DNA of 62,085 bases from Halalkalibacter alkaliphilus (lineage in GTDB: Bacteria > Bacillota > Bacilli > Bacillales > Bacillaceae_D), in contig NZ_JAKRYL010000023.1 in the NCBI RefSeq assembly GCF_023555415.1, positions 1 to 62,085 on the forward strand, given 5' to 3'. The translations under genes were made by a program, and so were the position numbers. The notes below the pieces were generated by a model that saw only the letters and a list, made by a program, of their open reading frames with translations, was not told where the DNA came from and made no database searches. The number at the start of each line of letters is the position of its first letter. Within the stretch, counting starts at the first letter, position 1. Shown one piece after another: positions 55,824 to 62,085 of this stretch.

Positions 55824-58274
55824 TTATACTTGTAAATTTTCACGTGTTTCAGATGTTTCGACAAAAAGCTCATCATCTTTTACATCAATAATAGCTTTTT
55901 GGCCTTTAGAAATTGTACCTTTTAATAGCTCTTCAGATAAACGGTCCTCAACTTGCTTTTGCAATGCACGGCGTAATGGACGCGCACCATATTCAGGATC
56001 ATAGCCAAGGTCTGTAATCTTATCTTTTGCTGCTTCAGTAAGCTCAAAATCTATGCCTTGTTCTTGTAAACGAGATTTTAATTGAGCAGCCATTAATGTA
56101 ATAATTTCACGGATATGCTTCTTCTCTAGTGAATGGAAGACAATTAATTCATCAATACGGTTTAGGAATTCCGGACGGAAGCTGCGCTTTAATTCTTCCA
56201 TCACTTTCCCTTTCATATCCTTGTATTCTTGGCCTTCGCCTTCAGTAGCAAACCCTAAGAACTTGCTACGTTTTAATTCACTAGCTCCAACGTTTGATGT
56301 CATAATAATCGCCGTATTACGGAAATCAACTGTTCTTCCTTTTGAATCCGTTAAGCGACCATCTTCTAGCACTTGAAGCAGAATATTAAACACTTCAGGG
56401 TGAGCTTTTTCAATTTCATCTAGTAAAATAACCGAGTATGGCTTACGACGAACTTTTTCAGTTAATTGACCTCCATCATCATGTCCAACATACCCTGGAG
56501 GAGAACCAACTAGTCGGCTTGTCGTATGCTTTTCCATGTACTCAGACATATCTATACGAATAACAGAATCCTCATCGCCGAATAATGTTTCAGCAACAGC
56601 CCTTGCTAGCTCTGTTTTACCAACCCCAGTCGGTCCTAAGAAAATGAAGGAACCAATTGGACGCTTAGGATCTTTCAGTCCTGCCCGTGCACGGCGTACA
56701 GCTTTAGAGATCGATTTAACAGCTTCTTCCTGACCAATAACTCGTTCATGTAGAATCGACTCCATCTTAAGTAAGCGGTCCGTCTCTTCTTCTGCTAATT
56801 TCGATACAGGGATTCCAGTCCAGCTTGCTACAACTTGTGCAATGTCTTCAGCTGTTACCTCTGTATCTTCTTGGCCTTGCTTTTTCTTCCACTCATTCTT
56901 CATTTCTTCTAACTCTTCACGTAAACGTTGCTCTGAATCACGTAAAGAAGCAGCTTTTTCAAATTCCTGGCTTTGAACAGCGGCGTCTTTTTCTTTTCTC
57001 GTTTCGTCAAGACGTTGCTCAAGCTCTTTCAAGTTAGGCGGTGCTGTATATGACTTCAGACGAACCTTTGAACCAGCTTCATCAATCAAATCAATTGCTT
57101 TGTCTGGAAGGAAGCGGTCTGAGATGTAGCGATCAGATAATTTAACCGCTGCTTCAATCGCATCATCTGTAATTGTTACACGGTGATGTGCCTCGTAACG
57201 ATCACGAAGCCCTTTTAAAATTTGCTCTGATTCATCAAGTGTTGGCTCATTTACTTGAATCGGTTGGAAACGACGCTCAAGTGCAGCATCTTTCTCAATA
57301 TATTTACGATACTCATCAAGTGTTGTCGCTCCGATACATTGAAGTTCTCCACGGGCAAGGGACGGTTTTAAAATATTTGAAGCGTCAATTGCACCTTCTG
57401 CTCCTCCTGCACCGATTAATGTGTGAAGCTCATCAATGAACAAGATAACATTTCCGGCTTGGCGAATTTCATCCATTACCTTTTTCAAACGGTCTTCGAA
57501 TTCACCACGGTATTTTGTACCAGCTACAACCGTTCCCATATCAAGTGTCATTACTCGCTTGTTACGTAGTGTTTCTGGCACTTCATTAGCGATAATTGCT
57601 TGTGCTAATCCTTCAGCAATAGCTGTCTTACCTACACCTGGCTCCCCAATTAAGACAGGGTTATTTTTTGTACGACGACTTAACACTTGAATAACTCTTT
57701 CAATCTCTTTGCTTCGCCCAATAACAGGGTCAAGTGACTCTTCTCTTGCTACCGCTGTTAAATCACGTGCTAAACTATCAAGTGTTGGAGTGTTTGCATT
57801 TGTTGCCCCTGTACTTTGACCAGAAGAGTTCCCAACTTCATTGCTCCCAAGTAATTGCAACACTTGTTGACGAGCTTTATTTAAACTCACCCCTAAGTTA
57901 TTTAAAACACGAGCCGCAACACCTTCTCCTTCTCGGATAAGGCCAAGTAAAATATGCTCGGTTCCAACATAAGAGTGCCCTAGTTTACGTGCTTCATCCA
58001 TCGAAAGTTCAATGACTTTTTTCGCTCTTGGAGTATAGTGAATCGTCTTAGATCCTTCTTGTCCTTTTCCAATTAACGACTCAACTTCCTTTTGAATCTT
58101 TTCAGATCCGAGTCCTAGTGCTTGAAGAGCCTTAGCAGCAATTCCTTCCCCTTCACGTATAAGACCAAGTAAGATATGCTCGGTTCCGATATTGTTATGT
58201 CCCAACCTCACTGCTTCTTCTTGTGCTAGTGCTAATACCTTCTGTGCGCGCTCTGTAAAACGTCCAAACATCAT
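55824..58274 (-). CDS. clpC: ClpC, AAA+ unfoldase of the ClpCP protease
   Basis: 816 residues. Two N-terminal Clp repeats, D1 Walker [12 protein letters not shown]-like middle domain ([16 protein letters not shown]), D2 Walker A GPTGVGKT. Takes part in arginine-phosphate-marked protein degradation. Last gene of the CtsR regulon operon. Confidence 0.98.
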   Translation of the reverse strand: MMFGRFTERAQKVLALAQEEAVRLGHNNIGTEHILLGLIREGEGIAAKALQALGLGSEKIQKEVESLIGKGQEGSKTIHYTPRAKKVIELSMDEARKLGHSYVGTEHILLGLIREGEGVAARVLNNLGVSLNKARQQVLQLLGSNEVGNSSGQSTGATNANTPTLDSLARDLTAVAREESLDPVIGRSKEIERVIQVLSRRTKNNPVLIGEPGVGKTAIAEGLAQAIIANEVPETLRNKRVMTLDMGTVVAGTKYRGEFEDRLKKVMDEIRQAGNVILFIDELHTLIGAGGAEGAIDASNILKPSLARGELQCIGATTLDEYRKYIEKDAALERRFQPIQVNEPTLDESEQILKGLRDRYEAHHRVTITDDAIEAAVKLSDRYISDRFLPDKAIDLIDEAGSKVRLKSYTAPPNLKELEQRLDETRKEKDAAVQSQEFEKAASLRDSEQRLREELEEMKNEWKKKQGQEDTEVTAEDIAQVVASWTGIPVSKLAEEETDRLLKMESILHERVIGQEEAVKSISKAVRRARAGLKDPKRPIGSFIFLGPTGVGKTELARAVAETLFGDEDSVIRIDMSEYMEKHTTSRLVGSPPGYVGHDDGGQLTEKVRRKPYSVILLDEIEKAHPEVFNILLQVLEDGRLTDSKGRTVDFRNTAIIMTSNVGASELKRSKFLGFATEGEGQEYKDMKGKVMEELKRSFRPEFLNRIDELIVFHSLEKKHIREIITLMAAQLKSRLQEQGIDFELTEAAKDKITDLGYDPEYGARPLRRALQKQVEDRLSEELLKGTISKGQKAIIDVKDDELFVETSETRENLQV

Positions 58275-58292
58275 TGACGTCCACCTCCATGA

Positions 58293-59369
58293 TTATTCGT
58301 TCGTTTCTTCCTCTAATTTTAACCTTTCCCTAATCAGCGTAGCTCTTCTTTCATCCCGCTGTTCAGGGGATAACACTTCGCCAGCATATTGCTGAAGAAA
58401 CCCTGGCTGAGTCAAAATCATTAATTCATTTAAGATGTTCCCTGATAGACCCTTAATCAAACCTAAATCAATCCCCAACCTAACGTTTGACAAACGTTGC
58501 GTCGCTTCTTTTGATTCAATCATTCGACTATGAGCTAAAATACCAAATGAACGATGTACTCGGTCCTCAAGCTGTAATCTCGATTGATCCAAAAGACTTT
58601 CTCTAGCAGATCGTTCCTGTTGAATTAGCTGCAAGACCACTCCACGTAGATCTTCAACAATATCTTCCTCTGATTTTCCAAGAGTGAGCTGGTTAGAGAT
58701 TTGAAATAAGTTACCTAAAGCTTCGCTACCTTCCCCATAAATTCCTCTAACAACTAATCCTAATTGATTAATTGCAGGTAAAATTCGATTTAATTGCTGA
58801 GTCATAGCAAGTGCCGGCAAGTGCATCATGACAGAAGCTCGCAAACCTGTCCCAACATTTGTTGGGCAACTTGTTAAATAACCTCTTTTCTCATCAAAGG
58901 CATACGTTAAACGTTGCTCAATCCAATCATCAATTTGATTGGCTATCTCTAACCCATTCCCTAACTGAAAACCCGGAAGCAAACATTGAATCCGAATATG
59001 ATCCTCCTCATTAACCATGATGCTTACAGCTTCATCTTTATCAAGTAGGACAGCTCCATGCTTTGATTGATCTGCTAAATTAGGACTGATTAAATGTTTT
59101 TCAACAAGTACTCGCTTTTCATTGGCTTTCATATCGTCAATTCGCAAAATCTCAAGAGAACCAATTTGGCTGTACTCTTCCTGAGTTAATGCTTCTCCGA
59201 TATGTTTTGCAGTCGCATAAGATTCTTCCATTGACGCAAGTAAAGGAAATTTATACTCTTCAAGGTTTCTAGCTAATCTTATTCGGCTACTTAGGACAAT
59301 ATCCGAATCTGGGCCATCTTTTTTCATCCAAGGACTTAATGCTTCTGAAATAAATTGTTGGAGTGACAT
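58293..59369 (-). CDS. mcsB: McsB, protein arginine kinase
   Basis: 358 residues from ATG 59369 with AAGGAGGG 8 nt upstream. Phosphagen-kinase core: [36 protein letters not shown]. Phosphorylates arginines (including CtsR) and marks proteins for ClpCP. Start is just past the mcsA stop. Confidence 0.97.
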   Translation of the reverse strand: MSLQQFISEALSPWMKKDGPDSDIVLSSRIRLARNLEEYKFPLLASMEESYATAKHIGEALTQEEYSQIGSLEILRIDDMKANEKRVLVEKHLISPNLADQSKHGAVLLDKDEAVSIMVNEEDHIRIQCLLPGFQLGNGLEIANQIDDWIEQRLTYAFDEKRGYLTSCPTNVGTGLRASVMMHLPALAMTQQLNRILPAINQLGLVVRGIYGEGSEALGNLFQISNQLTLGKSEEDIVEDLRGVVLQLIQQERSARESLLDQSRLQLEDRVHRSFGILAHSRMIESKEATQRLSNVRLGIDLGLIKGLSGNILNELMILTQPGFLQQYAGEVLSPEQRDERRATLIRERLKLEEETNE

Positions 59370-59373
59370 CAAA

Positions 59374-59895
59374 TCAGCCCTCCTTTTGCTCATTCTTTTG
59401 TTTTTCTAACAACCGAATTTCATCTCTCAGCTCAGCAGCTTTTTCAAACTCTTCTTGGTCAATCAAGCCTTTCAACTCGGTTTTTAATGATTCAATCTGA
59501 CGTTGCAATTGAATCCCTCCACCAATTCTTTCTGGAAGCTTCCCAGCATGGGTATGATTGCCGCTGTGTACCCGTTTTAAGATAGGATCCAACTTAGTCT
59601 CAAAGCTCTTATAACAATTTGCGCAGCCAAACCTTCCAACTTTAGTAAATTGTTCATACGTCATCCCGCACTTCTCACAAGATGGCTTTATTTCCTGCGC
59701 CTCTGCTTTTACAGGTTGTTCAAAATGTAACAAACCTGATAATAGCTGATGAATAGAGAAACTATTTCCACCTGGGAAGTATTCTCCTTTTTCCTTTGCG
59801 CATTGTTCACAAATGTGAAACTCAGTCTTTTCACCATTTATAATTTTGGCAAAGTGCAAACTCGCTTTCCTTTTATTACATTCCTGACAAAGCAT
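59374..59895 (-). CDS. mcsA: McsA, activator of McsB
   Basis: 173 residues with four CxxC zinc motifs (CQEC, CEQC, CEKC, CANC) and a C-terminal UVR domain ([15 protein letters not shown]). Required for McsB kinase activity; redox/heat sensor role in the family. Confidence 0.96.
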   Translation of the reverse strand: MLCQECNKRKASLHFAKIINGEKTEFHICEQCAKEKGEYFPGGNSFSIHQLLSGLLHFEQPVKAEAQEIKPSCEKCGMTYEQFTKVGRFGCANCYKSFETKLDPILKRVHSGNHTHAGKLPERIGGGIQLQRQIESLKTELKGLIDQEEFEKAAELRDEIRLLEKQKNEQKEG

Positions 59896-59910
59896 GAAAT
59901 TTCCTCCCCC

Positions 59911-60381
59911 CTATGTCAATTCTTTATATTTTAATGTTTCAAGCATCGCATTTAAAATGTTTGCTCGCACTTCATCCCGATGACTAATATTTGCATTATA
60001 TAACGTTCGATCCAATACACTAATCATTAAATTTGCTTCTCTTTTTGTTATAGCCTTCTCTTCAAATAACCGGATAATGATGTTCTCTGCTGTATGTTGA
60101 TCAATATTCTTTCCAACGATTTTAATCATTTGGTCAAATAGATCAAGATGGTCATGGGGACTAACTTTCACTATACGAATATACCCACCGCCACCTCTTT
60201 TACTTTCAACTTGATATCCTTTTTCTAACGTAAACCTCGTCTGAATAACATAATTAATTTGTGAAGGGACACATTGAAACTTCTTAGCAATTTCACTTCG
60301 CTTAATTTCCAACGGATCATCCCCACTGTTTCTAATAGTCGCTTTTAAGTAGTCTTCAATGATGTCAGATATATTTCTCAA
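59911..60381 (-). CDS. ctsR: CtsR, class III stress-gene repressor
   Basis: 156 residues from TTG 60381 (LRNISDIIEDYLK), with AAGGGAGGG upstream; codons before it are unsupported. Winged helix-turn-helix with the glycine loop RGGGGYIRI, the thermosensor of the family. Binds the operator at 60408-60424, so the operon is autoregulated. Confidence 0.97.
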   Translation of the reverse strand: MRNISDIIEDYLKATIRNSGDDPLEIKRSEIAKKFQCVPSQINYVIQTRFTLEKGYQVESKRGGGGYIRIVKVSPHDHLDLFDQMIKIVGKNIDQHTAENIIIRLFEEKAITKREANLMISVLDRTLYNANISHRDEVRANILNAMLETLKYKELT

Positions 60382-60401
60382 GCTTTGCCCTCCCTTCAAC
60401 T

Positions 60402-60461
60402 TTTGACTTTGACTATCTTTGACTTTATAAATATTATATGCGCTCAATTTAAAAAGTGCAA
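60402..60461 (-). promoter_or_regulatory. ctsR promoter with CtsR operator
   Basis: Sigma-A promoter TTGCAC (60456-60461), 17 nt, TATAAT (60433-60438). CtsR direct repeat AGTCAAAGATAGTCAAA at 60408-60424 covers the likely start site. A third overlapping heptad lies at 60402-60408. Confidence 0.92.
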
Positions 60462-60582
60462 TATGTATAACTCACTACTAGTATAACCAGGCACATCTAG
60501 TTGATAACCTTATATTATTTGATTAGCATGCATTATTTTACTCAGTATTTTGGTGATTCATGTACAAAATTGTCGTGGCAAA

Positions 60583-60621
60583 AATGGCACTGAAAAAAGT
60601 GTCTACTTTTTCAGTGCCATT
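60583..60621 (-). terminator. Terminator after the baeRF gene
   Basis: Hairpin AATGGCACTGAAAAA-rich arms (60583-60600 with 60605-60621, one bulge), followed on the minus strand by UUUUU. Its arms share CACTGAAAAA with the repeat at 4866-5033, so it may be both. The remainder of 60382-60671 shows no coding signal. Confidence 0.75.
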
Positions 60622-60671
60622 GTTTTACAAAGCTTGACTTTTTAGAGTGCGTTCAATATTTACCTACTGTC

Positions 60672-61457
60672 CTATGACGCCAGTACTTGTCCAACGATCT
60701 CTTTCGAAGAGAATTTTTTATAGTTTTTATCTATAATCTTCACCGTTGGAAACAATAATTGCTTCTCAAACTCCGTTGTTAATCCTTGTTCACCAACTAA
60801 ATAGATTGTAGACCACTTGTTTCGGTCTGCTTCTTTTTGGATCGTGTTTGCTAAGTCTTTAAAAGCGCGCTGTTGATTTGCTTCAAACCGTTGTTCATAT
60901 TTATCTCGGTGATTTGCACGTTTCGCCATCCGTTCACTAGCTGCTATTCCGTCGTATTGTTTCCAATCCTCCTTCTCTATCTCCAAATTATATAGTCTTT
61001 CGATATTTATCTCTCCTAAGCTTGTTTCAATCATAAAAACATGTTCTTTTTGAACAAAGAGTATCCCTTCTGTTGGATATTCTTTGCTAAGCCGTTCAAG
61101 TTGTTCGATCTTTGGCTCGTTATCCCAATAGAAGGTATTTTCTACAGGGATTTGAAGTTTCCTCAAAAAGAAATCTCCATTCGGTGATGCAATCAAAACA
61201 ATGCTTTTAGGTAATTCTGTTTGTATAGCATAAATCGCTTCAGTTGCTTTTTTCTTAACATGTCTATACGCCTTTATAGTTGCTTCATTATCTGCCTCGA
61301 TATATTTTTCTATTTTTTTCAGTCCATTTTTCAACCGGATTTTCCATTCTCCTCTTTGTTGGTCATTGCTTGTTTGATCTGTGCTTAAGTAAATAGTTAA
61401 GTATCCTTCGTTGCAAGATTGGTTTTTAAATTGTCGGAGTTCTTTTATAAGTGGCAT
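60672..61457 (-). CDS. Bacterial aeRF1/VLRF1-type release-factor homologue (baeRF family)
   Basis: 261 residues. N-terminal ELRQFKNQSCNEGYLTIYLSTD followed by QQRGEWKIRLKNGLKK, then an EIETSL-type beta segment, and KRANHRDKYEQRFEANQQRAFKDLA in the C-terminal half. This is the architecture of bacterial eRF1-like proteins (baeRF families) thought to act at stalled ribosomes or in translation termination. No GGQ motif is visible. Good SD (AAGGAGG) at ATG 61457. Upstream of ctsR. Exact family number not certain. Confidence 0.65.
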   Translation of the reverse strand: MPLIKELRQFKNQSCNEGYLTIYLSTDQTSNDQQRGEWKIRLKNGLKKIEKYIEADNEATIKAYRHVKKKATEAIYAIQTELPKSIVLIASPNGDFFLRKLQIPVENTFYWDNEPKIEQLERLSKEYPTEGILFVQKEHVFMIETSLGEINIERLYNLEIEKEDWKQYDGIAASERMAKRANHRDKYEQRFEANQQRAFKDLANTIQKEADRNKWSTIYLVGEQGLTTEFEKQLLFPTVKIIDKNYKKFSSKEIVGQVLAS

Positions 61458-61634
61458 GTTATCGTCCTCCTTTAATTTGAGTAGTAGAGAAAGGTCTCTA
61501 CCGTTAAAGGTCTATAACCTAGTTGGAGGTTGGCTAAACATGTTGCTTGTCGATAAGGTAGAAAATCATTGAAAAGGAATACTGTAATGGTAATGGAGCT
61601 TGCTGACTCCAATTTTATGGTCATTTGAAACTTA

Positions 61635-61702
61635 CTGTCTGACTTGAAGGGTTTTCTGTCGAAAGTGGAGATTTTACTATCCAAAACTGGCAAGTTACTG
61701 TC
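61635..61702. repeat. 21-nt tandem period array
   Basis: CTGTC or CTATC recurs at 61635, 61656, 61677 and 61698, exactly 21 nt apart, within the degenerate unit TTACTGTC-N13. It could be read as a heptad peptide on the minus strand, but no other gene evidence supports this. Confidence 0.6.
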
Positions 61703-61765
61703 GGAAAGATAATTGATAGCTTATTACTATCGCTGAATTTTTTGTGCGTTGCGTGGATAGGAGGT

Positions 61766-62021
61766 GACATGGAGTAGTTTCAAGGTGTCTTTTCACGTTG
61801 TCAGCAGCGGCTTATTCGAGGAAGATGCTGTCTGGCCGCCTCTCCTATTTCCACGCCTGGCAACGTCCTGGCTCGCTATTTCTCTTCTACGAGGATGGGG
61901 CTACTCATGGAGTTGTTCTGAGAAGTAACTCACGTTGTGTTACGAAGAGAAAGGGTTCGTCTCACAGGGGGACATGGAGGATTTCAAGAAGTATATTCAC
62001 GTTGTAACCATCGGCTTATTC
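61766..62021. repeat. Three-copy imperfect repeat
   Basis: Copy A: GACATGGAG 61766, TTCACGTTGT 61792, CGGCTTATTC 61808. Copy B (worn): CATGGAG 61906, TCACGTTGT 61930. Copy C: GACATGGAG 61971, TTCACGTTGT 61996, CGGCTTATTC 62012. Order and 25-26 nt spacing are kept. Confidence 0.7.
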
Positions 62022-62085
62022 AAAGAAGATTTTGCTCCTCCGGACCAAAGCTCTTCAGCGCCTTGAGCATTCTGTTTATGCACAT

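Larger units (their letters stand above)
61458..62085. other. Gene-poor right edge with repeats
   Basis: No convincing gene. Contains a 21-nt periodic array (61635-61702), three imperfect copies of a repeat with words GACATGGAG, TTCACGTTGT and CGGCTTATTC (61766-62021), and two 15-nt words (61855-61869 and 62048-62062) that resemble Bacillus 5S rRNA. Short frames here look like artefacts of the repeats. Confidence 0.6.

Noticed and set aside
61472-61693. 73-codon minus-strand frame with a heptad pattern
   Set aside because: The pattern follows from the 21-nt DNA repeat; no start-site support, so listed as repeat rather than gene.
61798-62007. 69-codon plus-strand frame at the right edge
   Set aside because: Begins inside a repeat copy, no ribosome binding site, and repeat copies keep it open by chance.

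Overview
The window is a stretch of Bacillaceae chromosome (low to medium GC, endospore former). It carries the conserved block that runs from ctsR to the sporulation genes cwlD, gerD, kbaA and pdaB, through the rpoB/rpoC, str, S10, spc and alpha ribosomal clusters. Gene order closely matches the B. subtilis ctsR-to-pdaB region, here shown in inverted orientation: nearly everything is on the minus strand, and only pdaB, gerD and an MFS transporter gene are on the plus strand. Protein sequences look like the alkaliphilic Bacillus (Alkalihalobacillus/Shouchella-like) lineages, but I cannot fix the species by eye.

Layout from right to left, in the direction of transcription. 62085-61458: gene-poor DNA with a 21-nt periodic array, a three-copy imperfect repeat and two short words resembling 5S rRNA. 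61457-60672: bacterial aeRF1/VLRF1-type release-factor homologue. 60461-55749: CtsR-controlled ctsR-mcsA-mcsB-clpC operon with a clear CtsR operator and a terminator. 55562-51765: radA, disA, yacL (PIN/TRAM). 51596-46043: ispD, ispF, gltX, then a Cys-type T-box in front of cysE-cysS-mrnC. 46027-43457: rlmB, rae1 (yacP), sigH, rpmG, secE. 43348-31844: nusG, rplK, rplA, an L10 leader, rplJ, rplL, a methyltransferase, rpoB, rpoC. 31756-27020: ybxF, rpsL, rpsG, fusA, tuf. 25749-26951 (+): an MFS transporter inserted between tuf and rpsJ. 25437-10316: the S10-spc-alpha genes rpsJ to rplQ including secY, adk, map, infA and rpoA. 10200-5890: ECF transporter module ecfA1-ecfA2-ecfT, truA, rplM, rpsI. 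5689-667: a possible small ORF, DUF2521 (ybaK), cwlD, salA/mrp, gerD, kbaA, pdaB. The left end (1-204) holds two strong tandem rRNA promoters and an rrn leader pointing out of the window, so an rRNA operon should begin just beyond base 1.

Functionally the window is the growth and gene-expression core (ribosomal proteins, RNA polymerase, elongation factors, Sec translocase) flanked by stress and quality control (CtsR/McsAB/ClpC, RadA, DisA, Rae1, baeRF), cysteine and isoprenoid biosynthesis, and sporulation/germination genes. Several RNA control elements are visible: a T-box, an L10 leader, an L13 leader, a three-way-junction RNA between rplK and rplA, and structured leaders before rpsJ, rpoA, rpsL and tuf.

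I found no CRISPR array, prophage, transposase or obviously new multi-gene system. The most unusual signals are the roughly 170-bp repeat-like element between cwlD and ybaK, the repeats at the right edge, the rplK-rplA junction RNA, and the MFS gene with its palindromic operator inside the ribosomal superoperon.
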